A stretch of DNA of 64,000 bases from Clostridium sp. 1001271st1 H5 (GCF_005845215.1 NZ_SPHO01000011.1:1-64000); one strand, 5' to 3'. Positions 26,006 to 37,800 are shown, counted from the first letter of the stretch. Notes: generated by a model not told the origin, from the letters alone. Translations and numbers: made by a program.

Positions 26006-27162
26006 ATCCCGGCCACCCCGCTTTCCGTCATGTGAATGTCCGTCAGCGGATTTCCCGCCTCTGTCCTGACATTCCTGAATTTCCTGGCCGCCAGAAGCAC
26101 CATTACCGCGCTGAATCCCATGAGCCACAGAACATGATGGGCCTCGCTCAGAAAGCTGCGCTCCACCAGAGCCATGTCCCTGAGCGGCAAAATGTAATGG
26201 GTGTTTGGCATGAACCAGGTAAGAAACTTACAGGGCCAGGGCATGGAGATGACCGGAAATGTGTAGCCGGCTAACAGCATGGTGAAACTTATAATGCCGC
26301 ATTTCTGCACCGCCTCCTCGCAGTTACCCCCGGTTCCCAGGTTCTGGAGTATCCCGAAAAGGGTAATGCCGAAGCAGGTGAAAACAGTCATCAGGATACC
26401 GGCCCAGGGTGAGCTTTTATAGGGAAAACCAAAGCACAGGCTCTGGGTCACCATACAGCCCAGGGCTGAAATACAGGCAATTCCGGTAATAAACCCCGCC
26501 TTCTTCATCAGCCTTCCAAAGCTTTTCCGCTCGCACACACAGGCACCCACGCAGCCTGCTCCTATCTGCACGATGGTAAGGAGAATGCCCTCCATCATCA
26601 TATATGCCACGTTCTTGGAGGGATTGCTGATGGCCTTTGTCACATATCCCATGGGCGCAATCAGGTTCATGGCTGCCTGGGGCGGTATGCCCTTTCCCTC
26701 TGCCAGCTTCAGCATATAGCCGCTTTTGATGGTTCCCAGGGCCTCGGCAATGGTCCCCCTCATGCCGCTGGCAACCGTTGACAGGGCTCCGTCATTAAAT
26801 ATCATGATTTTGGCTTCCCGGCCGTTGAGCAAATCTTCTGAAAAATGCTCCGGAATCACGATGCCGGCCAGTGCCTTATTATAGTAAAATGCTTCCTTCA
26901 GGTCATCCTCCTCACCAGTACATGCAATGACGTCGAAGGTCCTGTTATCCGAAATCATCTGAATCAGGCTCTGGACCGTCTCCGAATGGTCGTGGTTCAC
27001 AATGACCGTGGGAACCTTCTGAAAGGGCAGGTGAATGAACTCCGCCCCCATGAGCAGACTCAGTATGGTAGGCGCCAGAAGAAGAATCAGCATGGGAATT
27101 GTTATGTACCTTTTTTTCACAGAAGATGCCAGGCTTCCGGCCTGTTTCATCCATTCTCTCAT
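26002..27162 (-). CDS. ABC-2 type transporter permease, first of a pair
   Basis: 386 residues with the same layout as its downstream neighbour: helix near residues 20-38 (ITIPMLILLLAPTILSLLM), an outside domain, then five helices. Conserved family segments are VNHDHSETVQSLIQM and ALAGIVIPEHFSEDL, matching DEDRSSLSQSIV and AGVMIPRNFSRDM in the second permease, so the two are paralogues. It sits 11 nt behind the HlyD gene. Confidence 0.82.
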   Translation of the reverse strand: MREWMKQAGSLASSVKKRYITIPMLILLLAPTILSLLMGAEFIHLPFQKVPTVIVNHDHSETVQSLIQMISDNRTFDVIACTGEEDDLKEAFYYNKALAGIVIPEHFSEDLLNGREAKIMIFNDGALSTVASGMRGTIAEALGTIKSGYMLKLAEGKGIPPQAAMNLIAPMGYVTKAISNPSKNVAYMMMEGILLTIVQIGAGCVGACVCERKSFGRLMKKAGFITGIACISALGCMVTQSLCFGFPYKSSPWAGILMTVFTCFGITLFGILQNLGTGGNCEEAVQKCGIISFTMLLAGYTFPVISMPWPCKFLTWFMPNTHYILPLRDMALVERSFLSEAHHVLWLMGFSAVMVLLAARKFRNVRTEAGNPLTDIHMTESGVAGI

Positions 27163-27173
27163 ATACCATCACA

Positions 27174-28238
27174 TCACTTTCCAAAGTCAACATAGGCTGT
27201 CATACCGGAACGCAGCTCATCCTGCAATTCTGCCAGGTCGTCAAAGGTCACCTTGATTCCATAGGTCAGGATATCCCAGTCCGCTTCATTGGATGCTTTC
27301 TTGGTGGCAAAATCCGCCTCCTTGTTAATCCGCACCACTTTTCCCTTGTATTTCGTCTTGCCCAGAGCTGCCAGGGTGATATCCACCTCCTGGTCCAGCT
27401 TTACCCGGGGAAGCTTCATTTCATCCACATCGCATGTGATATAGGGTGCATAAATGTCCGCAACCACCACAGAGGGAAGTCCTGAGGACACCACATCCCC
27501 TGCCTTGACATTCACGGTTGTCACCAGTCCGTCCACAGGGGAGGTGAGGACGCATTTGTCCAGGGTGGTGTCAATCTGCTTCAGGGCTGCCTTGGCCTGG
27601 TCCACCCCGGCCTGGGCCTGGGCAATCTGCTCCGGCGTGGCTCCGTTTTGGGCTTCGGAAAGCTTGCTCTGGGAAATCTCCAGATTGGAACGGGAGCTGT
27701 CCAGGGCTGCCTTTGCAGAAGCCAGGGCTGCTTTCTGGGCATCCACCGAGGACTGGGATACGGCTCCTGCCGGAACCAGGGCCAGGGTCCTCTGGTAATC
27801 AGCCTCCATCCTGGTATAGGATGCCTGGGCATTTTCCAGGTTTGCCTGGGCAATCCGGACCGCCAGCTGCAGCTGTTTCATCTGTTCCTCAGTTGCGCCG
27901 TTTAACAGGCTCTGGTAGGCTGCCTGGGCCTGGGCAAGGGCTGCCTGGGCCTGTTCCCTCTGGGCAGTCAGGGTATCGCTGTCCAGGCGGACCAGTTCCT
28001 GTCCCTTCTTTACCAGCTCCCCTTCCTCCACCAGAACCTCCTTAATCTGGCCGCCTGTCAGCGCATTGATGTTGCTCTCATCCATGGTCACATAGGACTG
28101 CACCACCAGATTTTTCTTGTTCTTAAATAATAAATCATCTCCCGTTACATGGCCGAAGATGATTGCCAGGACAATGACGCACAGAATAACGGCTGCCGCT
28201 GCCCCTATGATTTTTTTCTTGGATTTTGCCTGCTTCAT
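27174..28238 (-). CDS. HlyD/EmrA-type membrane fusion protein
   Basis: About 354 residues. The start at 28238 (MKQAKSKKKIIG) follows the marR stop by 4 nt; the longer frame from 28274 overlaps it. One N-terminal helix, a split biotinyl-lipoyl-like domain (LTGGQIKEVLVEEGELVKKGQELVRL and CVLTSPVDGLVTTVNVKAGDVV), and a long coiled-coil hairpin rich in Ala and Gln between about residues 90 and 215 are visible. In a Gram-positive cell it probably extends the exporter across the wall side. Operon: marR, this gene, two ABC-2 permeases. Confidence 0.87.
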   Translation of the reverse strand: MKQAKSKKKIIGAAAAVILCVIVLAIIFGHVTGDDLLFKNKKNLVVQSYVTMDESNINALTGGQIKEVLVEEGELVKKGQELVRLDSDTLTAQREQAQAALAQAQAAYQSLLNGATEEQMKQLQLAVRIAQANLENAQASYTRMEADYQRTLALVPAGAVSQSSVDAQKAALASAKAALDSSRSNLEISQSKLSEAQNGATPEQIAQAQAGVDQAKAALKQIDTTLDKCVLTSPVDGLVTTVNVKAGDVVSSGLPSVVVADIYAPYITCDVDEMKLPRVKLDQEVDITLAALGKTKYKGKVVRINKEADFATKKASNEADWDILTYGIKVTFDDLAELQDELRSGMTAYVDFGK

Positions 28239-28242
28239 GTTG

Positions 28243-28686
28243 TTACAGTTTCTCCCTTCCGATAGTTCTCTCATACTCCCTTACATTTCCGACGATTTTA
28301 CACATAATCTGCTCCAGGGCCCGTTCTTCCTCCGGGGTAATTCCCGCAAAAATGATTTTCTCCCACTGGTCCATAATATCCTTCAGCGCATCGGCTGCCT
28401 CTTTTCCTTTATCCGACAGGCACACCAGCTTTTCACGCTTGTTCTCAGGATTGACCTCCCTCCTGACATATCCCCGTTCCTCCATGGCAGCCAGCACCTT
28501 GGCTGTCTGGTATTTGTCGATACCGGACAGGCTGGATATGGTATCCTGGTTGCCGTATTTGCTGTAGCCAATGACCAGAAGCACGATTCCCTCGGAAAAG
28601 GAAAGGCCGCAGGACCTGAATTTAATGCACAGAAACCTTCGTTTGCTTTTTTCAATCATGGTGGATATTTCTTGTATGGTACTCAC
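28243..28686 (-). CDS. MarR family transcriptional regulator of the HlyD/ABC-2 operon
   Basis: 147 residues with a winged-helix domain (DTISSLSGIDKYQTAKVLAAMEERGYVRRE, then the wing NKREKLVCLSDKGKEAA). It precedes the exporter genes with 4-11 nt gaps and is probably their self-controlled regulator. Two direct repeats next to the promoter are candidate binding sites. Confidence 0.87.
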   Translation of the reverse strand: MSTIQEISTMIEKSKRRFLCIKFRSCGLSFSEGIVLLVIGYSKYGNQDTISSLSGIDKYQTAKVLAAMEERGYVRREVNPENKREKLVCLSDKGKEAADALKDIMDQWEKIIFAGITPEEERALEQIMCKIVGNVREYERTIGREKL

Positions 28687-28698
28687 CTCCCCGCCTTA

Positions 28699-28732
28699 AT
28701 TATATGTGTTTGACAACTGTTGTGTTTGACAA
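28699..28732 (-). promoter_or_regulatory. Promoter -10 and direct repeats upstream of marR
   Basis: TGTGTTTGACAA occurs at 28705-28716 and 28721-28732, a perfect 12-bp direct repeat with 16-bp spacing. TATAAT on the minus strand is at 28704-28699. ACAAC-T-GTTGT within the block is also a short palindrome. It is a likely regulator-binding region. Confidence 0.5.
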
Positions 28733-28847
28733 ATATTATATGCATTTTGCGAATGAAAATCAACCCGTTTATTTTTCACAAAATTACAGCCTGACTTTTA
28801 CGATTTCTCCGTTTAATTGACGGTATGGTTCCTCCGGCCTGCATACA

Positions 28848-28909
28848 GACGAAAAAATGCCGTGAATCAGTTGGATTTCCGGTTGGGAATCCGTCCGATT
28901 CACGGCATT
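28848..28909 (-). terminator. Terminator of the cytidylate-kinase-like gene
   Basis: Arms 28909-28897 and 28868-28856 (13 bp) enclose a loop of about 28 nt that can itself pair partly. TTTTTTC follows on the minus strand. Confidence 0.7.
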
Positions 28910-28923
28910 GGCGCGGTTGTCTG

Positions 28924-29526
28924 TCATTCCATCATTTTCACAATCAGGTCCGCGCAGCCCTCATACCCCAATACGGAGGTGTTCAGGCAGGCGTCATAAT
29001 TTTCCATATCTCCCCAGTTCTTACCGGTAAAATAATGGTAATAATCGCTTCTCTGGCTGTCCCGCTTCTTAAGCTCCTCCTCCGCCTTCTCAAAGGCTAT
29101 GTCGTCTACCTCGCAGATACGGCGTTTGCGTTTTTCCATGGAAGAGGCATAAATAAACAGCTTAAGCACACCCCATTCTCCATCCAGGGCAAAATCAGCG
29201 CATCTTCCGATAAAGATACACGGCCCCTTACTTGCCAGCCTGCGGATGGTGTCAGACACTTCCTTATTGATATCAAAGGGCTCCTGCATTTTGTTGTAGT
29301 TCTGGAAGCGGAAGGCGTACAGCACCAAATCATGAAGCAGGCTTCCGGTCCGCTTTTCATCCAGCTTTTTCAGTTCCTCGATGCTGATTCCGTTGTCTGC
29401 CGCTGTCACTGCCAGAAGCTCCCGCCCATAACAGGGAATCTCCAGGCGCTCCGACAGGATACGGGCCACCTCCCTTCCTCCGCTTCCGTACTGACGCTCA
29501 ATGGTGATACATCTGTTTCTGCCCAT
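28924..29526 (-). CDS. Cytidylate kinase-like P-loop protein
   Basis: 200 residues. The start is at 29526 (MGRNRCITIERQYGSGG), where AAGGA is 6 nt upstream; the ATG two codons earlier is directly against that site. The P-loop is degenerate (RQYGSGGREVARIL in place of GxxxxGK[ST]). This is characteristic of the cytidylate-kinase-like family common in clostridia, whose substrate is not settled. Cytoplasmic. Monocistronic by its terminator. Confidence 0.8.
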   Translation of the reverse strand: MGRNRCITIERQYGSGGREVARILSERLEIPCYGRELLAVTAADNGISIEELKKLDEKRTGSLLHDLVLYAFRFQNYNKMQEPFDINKEVSDTIRRLASKGPCIFIGRCADFALDGEWGVLKLFIYASSMEKRKRRICEVDDIAFEKAEEELKKRDSQRSDYYHYFTGKNWGDMENYDACLNTSVLGYEGCADLIVKMME

Positions 29527-29577
29527 AATCATTCCTTCTTTCTTATATATCCCAAATGTCCCTGAATATCCTTAAGA

Positions 29578-30678
29578 TTATGATACCTCAATTGCGTACT
29601 TTATCACATGGTCCTTCTTATGTTCGAACACGTCATAGGCCTCCATGATATCCTGAAGCTTTGCCCTGTGTGTAATCAAACAGCTGGTATCCAGTTTTCC
29701 CGCCTTAATCAGCTTCATGATTTCCCCGCAGCAGGAAGCGTCCACTCCTCCTGTCTTAAAGACCAGGTTCTTACCGTACATGTCCGGAAGAGGAAGCACC
29801 TGCGGTTCTTCATATAAGGCCACCACGCAGACTACTGCATTGGGTCTGGCAATCCTCCACGCCATCCGGAAGGTGTCCCTGCCTCCCGCTGCCTCCAACA
29901 CGGCATCTGCGCCGCGTCCCTGTGTCAGATTTCTTATCTCCTGTTCCACGTCCTGGTCCAGCGGGTTGAGTATCACATCTGCCAGTCCCTGCTCCTTTGC
30001 CAGCTTAAGCCGTTCATTGGATGTGTCAACCGCAATGACCATTCCCGGACCATAAAGCTTTGCACACATCAGGGTACACAGTCCGGTGGGGCCTGCGCCG
30101 ATAACAGCAACCGTATCTGCCGGTTTGATTTCCGCCAGGGAAGCACCCCAATATCCGGTGGAAAGGATGTCGCCGGTAAAAAGAGCCGCCTCATCCGTCA
30201 CCTCATCGGGTATCCGGGTAAGGCCATTGTCCGCAAACGGCACCCTGACATATCCGGCCTGACCGCCGTCAATCCTGCATCCCAGCGCCCATCCTCCGTG
30301 TTCATGGGTGCAGTTGTTGACATAGCCCCGCCTGCAGAAATAACAATCCCCGCAAAAAGTCTCCACATTCACAGCCACCCGGTCCCCTGGCTTGAATTTT
30401 CTTACTGCCTCACCGGCCTGCTCAACAATGCCTACGAACTCATGTCCCAGTATGGTTCCCGGCACAGCCCTTGGGACAGCGCCGTGCTTGATATGTATGT
30501 CGCTGGAACAGATGGTGGTAAGGGTTACCTTTATGATGGCGTCCCCGGGGTCCTCCAGAGTGGGAACCGGACGGTCCTCCAGGGTTATGACTCCCTTTCC
30601 TTTGTAGACCGCGGCTTTCATTGTTTGGGGATTCACTGCCAGGGGAGTCACTGCTTGGGGTTTCATATCGTTTGGCAT
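29578..30678 (-). CDS. Zinc-dependent alcohol dehydrogenase (medium-chain)
   Basis: 366 residues. Catalytic zinc ligands: Cys in TTICSSDIH and GHEFVGIVEQAG. The structural zinc site follows as CGDCYFCRRGYVNNC, and the nucleotide loop is VAVIGAGPTGLCTL. It resembles threonine/secondary alcohol dehydrogenases; the substrate cannot be set. The N-terminus has about 19 extra residues (MPNDMKPQAVTPLAVNPQT) before the usual MKAAVYKG. I keep them because TTGGAGG is before the first ATG and no site precedes the second. The SDR gene lies upstream on the same strand. Confidence 0.88.
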   Translation of the reverse strand: MPNDMKPQAVTPLAVNPQTMKAAVYKGKGVITLEDRPVPTLEDPGDAIIKVTLTTICSSDIHIKHGAVPRAVPGTILGHEFVGIVEQAGEAVRKFKPGDRVAVNVETFCGDCYFCRRGYVNNCTHEHGGWALGCRIDGGQAGYVRVPFADNGLTRIPDEVTDEAALFTGDILSTGYWGASLAEIKPADTVAVIGAGPTGLCTLMCAKLYGPGMVIAVDTSNERLKLAKEQGLADVILNPLDQDVEQEIRNLTQGRGADAVLEAAGGRDTFRMAWRIARPNAVVCVVALYEEPQVLPLPDMYGKNLVFKTGGVDASCCGEIMKLIKAGKLDTSCLITHRAKLQDIMEAYDVFEHKKDHVIKYAIEVS

Positions 30679-30857
30679 CTTTAATTTACCTCCAATGTAT
30701 CGCTGTTTTTTAAATCTGATATTATCCCACAGATTTAAGGTTATGATAGAATTAGGATATCACAGTTTGGCCGGCAGAACAAGGAATACCCAACCCCCGG
30801 ACTCCTCCCTGAAACCATCCCTGCGTTTCTGGCACGCACCGCATACGCCATACGCTT

Positions 30858-31682
30858 CTAAAAGGACGTCCATCCCCCGTCTGTCTGCACCGCTGCCCCT
30901 GTCATATGGGTGGCATCATCCGATACAAGGAACAGGATGGATGCTGCCTGCTCCTCTGCCGTGGCCTCCCGCTCCAGCATGGAAGTGCGCTTCTGACCGG
31001 CCATGGACTGGGCTTTGGCAGGGTCCATACCGGCTTTGATGGCAGCCTCCCTGTGGGCTTTCACATACTCGTACGCCTCGGCTACCATGGGCGTGGTGGT
31101 GCCTGCCGGATTGACGGAGTTGATGCGTATTCCGTATCTGGCATAATCAAGGGCCAGATTCTTAGTCAGACCATTGACCGCATGCTTGGATGCCACATAG
31201 GCAGGATTGCCCGGAAGACCTGTGAGACCGGCAATGGACGCATTGTTGACAATGACGCCTCCATTTCCTTCCTTCATAAATTCCTGTATTTCATGCTTGC
31301 AGCAAAAAAATACGGAATAAAAGTTATTTGCCATGGTATAGTCCATCTGCTCCTGCTTCAGCTCATGGAGCGGGCTTGGATTTCCCATGACTCCTGCGTT
31401 GTTAATGGCAATATCCAGATGTCCATAGGCTTTAACCGCCATATCCACCATCTGTGCTGCATGCTCCTCTGCTGACAGGTCCAGGTTCAGGAAAATGGCT
31501 GTGCCCCCTTCTGCCCTGACAGCGTCCAGCACCCGCTCTCCCTCCTCCTTCAGCCGGTCAACCAGTACCAGCTTTGCGCCCTCCTTTGCCGCCCGGATGG
31601 CTGTGGCCTCACCAATACCCCTGGCCGCGCCTGTCAGAATCATTACCTTGTCTCTAAAACGGTTGGGATAATATTGTTTCAT
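30858..31682 (-). CDS. Short-chain dehydrogenase/reductase (SDR)
   Basis: 274 residues, classical SDR. The cofactor motif is TGAARGIGEAT, the structural motif NNAGV, and the active site is Ser in NNASIAG with Tyr-xxx-Lys in AYVASKHAV. The C-terminus ends MTGAAVQTDGGWTSF. An Asp (LVLVDR) at the end of strand 2 suggests NAD preference. Oxidoreductase of an unknown alcohol or sugar; its neighbour is a zinc alcohol dehydrogenase. GGAGG is 8 nt before the ATG. Confidence 0.88.
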   Translation of the reverse strand: MKQYYPNRFRDKVMILTGAARGIGEATAIRAAKEGAKLVLVDRLKEEGERVLDAVRAEGGTAIFLNLDLSAEEHAAQMVDMAVKAYGHLDIAINNAGVMGNPSPLHELKQEQMDYTMANNFYSVFFCCKHEIQEFMKEGNGGVIVNNASIAGLTGLPGNPAYVASKHAVNGLTKNLALDYARYGIRINSVNPAGTTTPMVAEAYEYVKAHREAAIKAGMDPAKAQSMAGQKRTSMLEREATAEEQAASILFLVSDDATHMTGAAVQTDGGWTSF

Positions 31683-31780
31683 ATATAAATTGCCTCCTGT
31701 TGTTTGGTGGAGTTATTATATCCCAAATCCAAACGTATTTCCACCACGTCAGATTGTGAAAAGATTATTAAAGTTTCATT

Positions 31781-31818
31781 AAAAAACACAGCAGTACGGA
31801 AATCTCCATACTGCTGTG
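31781..31818 (-). terminator. Terminator of the 2610-residue surface protein gene
   Basis: CACAGCAGTA (31787-31796) pairs with TACTGCTGTG (31809-31818). On the minus strand TTTTTTAATG follows. Confidence 0.8.
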
Positions 31819-31835
31819 CCCTATCTCTTTATGCC

Positions 31836-34800
31836 TTATTTGATATGCCTTTTTCTGTCAAATACTGACAGGGTAAGTACGATACCGGAGAGAAGGAATG
31901 TCAGACTCATTCTGTCCATTACATTTCCGGTCTTTGGAAGAGGAGCCAGAGGAATCTCTCCATCATCAATAACCGCCATGCCTGTTTCCGGCCCTTCGGC
32001 CATCGGAACCTGGTTATCCTCCAGGGTAACTGCTCCGGGACCTCCCGCTGTGGAAACATACCTTCTGCCGGAGCCGCCTGAACCTCCGCTTCCGCCTGAA
32101 CCTCCGGAGCCTCCGCTGCCGCTGCCGTCAGGAGTATTTCCACCGGTTGCGGACCACTGGGCTGCAAATACCGCATCCTGCTGATACTTATTGCTTCTGA
32201 TATCATTTAAATCGGTAAACTCTGTATTCACATCGTCCATGGCTGCATTCCATCCGGAAAGAGTATATCCGGAATATGCCTCGGCCGTAACCGCCGCATC
32301 GGGGCTCACCCCATCCTCCAGGAATACGGGTTCTCCATCTGCCCCAATGACAATGCGTCCTTCTGAATCAAGTTCCACCAGACTCTTCCACTCTGTAACG
32401 GTTCCATATGCACCTGTACGGTTATCACGGATACGTCCCTGCTGCTCATTCGAGGATTCATAGATAAACTGAATCTCATAGGCATCCGGAATTCCATCCG
32501 GTTTATGGTCCGGTCCATCGTTATCCGCCATGTAATAAAGGGTTATGGTTCCATTTTCCCTTACCCCCTGGACAGGTTCATAGGACTTGCGCATCATTCC
32601 GGTATAGATATAGTGGGTTCCATCTGTTCCCTCGATTGATTCGGCAATCAGTCCGTGGAGCCTGCCGTCTGCTTCCGGGTCCGACCCAAAGGGCACCTGC
32701 TCCAGAAGCCTGCTGTCAAGCACGTTTGCAGGCACTGTCTTATCAACCATCTCCACCTTCACAGTGTACATATTGATATCCCAAACTGCTTCAAAGGCAA
32801 CGCTGCCGGTAAACTCATGGTTATTGATATCCGCTGCCTGATATAACTGGTTCGCCTTAAAGTCAGCATCCATGGAATCCACAACCCTCCAGCCGCTGAA
32901 TCCGCTTCCGTCCAGTGAAGGAATCAGGTTGTCTGTAATCACTCCGTATTTCTGCAGGCTGTAGGTCACCAGCGGGTCAGCCGAATCATTCAGTGTTCCG
33001 CCTTTCAAATCAAATACAACCGCTATATTGTGCTTTAATTCACCATCCACATGCCATTCGTACGGGTCGCCTTCCTCAAACTGAATCCTATACCATATGA
33101 TATCGTCCTTGGAATAGGTCCTGCCGTCCATGGTAAATGTGTCGTTCTCCGGCCACTGGGCAATCCGCTCTATGACCGCTTCATTGCTCTGGCTCAGTTC
33201 CCCGGCCGGCGCCGGAACCATCACCGGGTCGGCATGAAGGAAGCCTTCCCCGAACAATACATACTTATAAGAAGAATCCGGCTCATTGCCGTCCGGCCTT
33301 GCAATCTTATCTTTTCTCACAAAGAACCCGCTCCTGACCGTATCTTCCTCAAATACAGCGGTATAAACCTGATTCTTTGTAACTGTCTTGGGAAGCTGGC
33401 TGTCCTGCAGTACATTGCCTTCCATATCCATCCAGCCTGCAAACCGCATTTTTTCATCCAATGGCGTCTTTTCACCGATAAACGGATTTAAGCGGTCGCC
33501 ATATTTGTAATCGCTCTTTGACTGCTCTGCAAATGCGCCTTCGCTGCCCGGCTGATAGGTCACGGTAAACTGCTGCTTAAAGTAAAGCCTTAATGTAGTG
33601 GAACCATCCTCTTTTACCTTAGCCTCCTTGATATTCCATTTATCTGTATCCAGAACATAGGTGCATTCACTCTCAACCTTATCCGCCAAATCCTGCTCTG
33701 TTACCTTCGCCATCCCATGGAGAGGCACATCATTCCTTATCTCCGTGTATGTTGGCTCTGACGGGTAACGGCCCCTGGACTGCATGCGGAACTCCACTTT
33801 GTAACGGATGTTCTCATTATCAAGGAAGTTAGCTGTAAATACAGTGTCGCAATAGAACTTATGCGCAGCAATGTCCTCTGTGTCATCAAACACATAATCA
33901 GGCATCAGCTTTTGATAGCCGGGCTGGTCGGATTTCCAATTATTAAAGGTAAATCCGTCATCTGCAAGGTATTCCACACCGTCAGCAGCAGGACTTACAG
34001 GAGCGTACAGGCTTAATTCCCCGGTTGAATCCCTCCGTGTCATTACCTCCATGATTGTTCCTGTCATGGCGCCGTTTGCACCGGCCCTGTAGGTAAATGT
34101 AACCTGGTACCGGTCCGGTATGCCGTCCGGATTTGTCGGCTTTCCGCTGTCCTCCGGATTAGCCTCCCCTATTTCATCAATGCCGTAGTAGACATTAACT
34201 ACATTGGCCAGCGGATTAAGGGAAACCTTTTTGCCGTCCCCGTCAATGTGGTCCAGCGCATAATGGCGTCCGTCCTTATCCAGGGATGCTGTCTTATCAA
34301 ATACAATGTCGGAACCATATTCTGCATTTGTCACATGCTGTGCATGCTCGTACTGCCTGTCAATGCGGAACGTCCCCTGGGTATTTTCAAAGAAATAATT
34401 TACCGTGTATGCCAAATCCCGGCGAATCTGGCTGGTGACTTCCACTTCATGGTCCCTGGTACGTGTCAGAGACACATATCCCAGAGCCGCTGCCTTTTCA
34501 AACTCCTCCCCCTGAAGCGGACGGCCATCCACCGTAATGCTGCTTATGGTATAACCTGTATCCGCCCTGAACCTTACCAGCACAGGCAGAATTGCATCAT
34601 ATCCGTAGCTTCCGCCTTCACTGATACTGGAATGTTCATCAGAAGCCGTAGTCAGAGTAAAACGCATGGCCTCCGATGTCACATAAACGGAATGACATGC
34701 CTTCCTGTCAACCCTTACACTGCCTGCTTCAATGGCATCCTGCAGTTCCTGTCCCTTAAGGGGATGTGCATCTACAAAAATCCCGGAAATGCCATACCCT

Positions 34801-37800
34801 TCTTTCGCCTCAAAGGTAACCTCTGTCATTTCCTCTGAATCATAGCTGTACGTATAAATCCTATCCAGCGGGTATGTAATCCGGCTGTGCAGGTCTGACC
34901 CGGTAGTAAGGGTAAATTCCAAGGGACTGCTCTCTATGAATACACTGTGGTCGCCCTTGCGGTCCACTGAAACAGAATGATAGGCCAGCGCTTTGAGAAG
35001 CTCTGCTCCCTCCAGGGAAACATCATCCACTATCACATTACTGATTCTGTAGCCTGTATTGGCCTTGAACTTAACCACCAGGCTCTTGCCTGCATCATAG
35101 GTAAAGGTGGTTACGGCCTGCTTTGGTTCTGTAATCTGACTGTTTTCATCCGCTCCCACAGTCAGCTTATATTCGTTAATCTTGCTTGTGACCGTTACAA
35201 TGTGGTCCCTGTTGCGTTCCAGCTCTATATATCCTCTGGAAACCGCCTCTTTCAGCTCATCTCCTCTGTATGGGCGCAAATCAACCCATAGGCCGGATAT
35301 GGAATAGCCTTCCTTTGCGCCGAATTCCACTCTGAGCTTCTCCGTTCCATCATAGGTGAAATCCATGGAAGGGGTAATCCAGCTGTTGCGGTCTGAGTCC
35401 GTGACCAGACGGTAGCTGTTTATCCTTGTGGTCACTTCGATGGTGTGGCTGCTCCTATAATCAAACCGGTAAGCACCGGCAGCTATGGCAGCCATCTTCT
35501 CAAGACCAGTTAATTCCTTCCCATCAATAATGATATTCTGTATCTGGTAACCATCCTTTGCCCCAAACTCGACCTTATAGCTGCCGGCCCATTGATACTC
35601 GTAGCTCTTGGTCTGAGGATTAATCCAGGAATTCTCATCTGCCCTGGCTGTCAGTGTATAAAGCGTCTTATCAGCCTTAACCACCACTGTATGGTCCTGC
35701 CTGCGGTCCAGTGTTATATGGCTGTAGCCCTGCTGGTCCGTCTCCGCCAGTATGGCCAGGATTTCATCCGATGTGTAAGATTTCCCATCCACAGTAATGC
35801 TGGTAACCGTATAGCCCTTATCCGCCTTGAATTTCACATCCAGCATATCCGTATCGCTGTAGGAGTATTTAGTTCCTTTGGTGATATCGGCATTTTGGGA
35901 GCTGGTAATAAGCTTATATTCAGACCTGACGGAAGTCACCGATACCTGATGGTCCTGTTTACAGTCCACTTCCACCCATCCGTTTTTCACAGCTTCATCC
36001 AGTGCTTTTCCTGTTAAATCAACACCGTCCACCCTGACGCCGGATATCCGATACCCCTGTACGGCTGCAAAGCTCACCTTGATAAGAGCTTCTGCGTCAT
36101 AAAAATACTGCGCGCCCTGGTCAATGACAGAATATGCATCCGAAGCCGTGGTAAGTGTATACTGTCTGGGATTCCACTTGGCTGTAAGGACATAGGTGAC
36201 CGGATTTATATTTATATCCTTCCAGACATTGCCTACAAACAGCTTGTCTCCCTGCTGATATATCTTACTGCCGGCCTGGTTGACGCTGGTTTCGGCAAGT
36301 TCCCATCCGGCAAAATCAAAATGATTCTTTTTCAGATTTCCGGAACCCTTAATCTCAATATAGCTGTTTTTATTTTTAATTGCTGGGTGGTAATAGGTTT
36401 CGTTGTCAACCGGAGCCTTTCCTTCCGCCCCATTGCCATCATACCTTACCTTAATCCTTGCAGGCGTTGCCTGGATTTTAAATTCCCTGTACCGGTATGC
36501 CTCGTTCCTGTCGGAGTAATGGAACTGGTTGGTACATCCCAGGGAAACAGCTTCTGCGTTTGCAGATGAAAAATCCCTGCTTGCGCCGTCAGCGGAAATG
36601 GCGTCCGGTGCATCCGCTATATCCACATAGATGCCTTCCCCATACCGCGCTTTTGCCAGCTCTGCCTCGGACCCGCCATTTCTGTGCTCAAAGGTGGTCG
36701 GAGTCACATAGCCGGTGGCCGGTTTTACATAGAAGGATACAATGTCCGTTCTGGCTGTCTGAAGGTTCTGGCCTCTCTCCATTTCTTTGAGTTCTCCGCC
36801 GTTGACGCTATACCATAATGATATATCGGAGGATTCCTGATTGAATTTGAAATGGAACTGGCTGGCTGTGTCTTTGACTATAATATTGAAAAACTCATTG
36901 TATAATCCATTGCCATACCAGATTGTGGCTGCTTTATCACCTTCAAAAGCCTTTACTTCTGCCACCGAATACCATTTGCCATTTTCCTTTGTATCCTTCA
37001 CTGTCCGCACAGCAACTGCCTTTGGGTCTGATGCGGACCATTTACCGCCATAAATCCGGTTTGCTTTTACTAAGAAAGATTCTCCCTTGTTAACCTTCAC
37101 CGTAGTCCAGGTTATATTATCTCTGCTGATTACTGCATAGATGGAAAAGTGCTCTGCTTCAAAACTCAGTGTATCTACCGTTCTGCCAGATACATCCACC
37201 GTATCCCGGACCTCTTCCAAGGCCTTTACATCCTCAGCTTCTGTTTCCACGTGAACAATGGACAGTTCTTCTGCGGTCTGGCTGGCCTCCCTCACGGGAA
37301 TACCGGAAAATGTCACTGTCACAGCGCCCTCCTGGTTCCAGATTCCGGCGTCCAGCTTCTGGTTTCCAAGCCACAGATTTATGTCATAGGCTGCCACTGA
37401 TGAGACATTCTTTCCCTCTTCGGAAGCCGCCTCCTGTGCATTTTCCCGGATGGAATCCTCAAGGGCTGCATCCACTCTTTCCGCTGAAGCAGTTACACCC
37501 TCCGGCAATACGCCTTCCGGCGCATAAAGGCTGATAATCATGCCATCATCCACCACAATGGTATCTGCAAATTCCGGATGCTCGTCTGTCTCAGTGGTAT
37601 AAACCTCAATCTCCAGTTCGTCCGTCACATCTTCTATGGTGAACCAGGTGATACTTTCGGATGAAGCCTCCGGGTTTGCTTTCCCGAAGACTGCTGCCTC
37701 TGAGTCTGGGGCACCTGAGTCTGAGGCTTCTGAATCTGAGGCTTCCAGGATATCTCCATTGGCTGACACTGACTGTATGTCATAACCAACCTGGGTCTTG

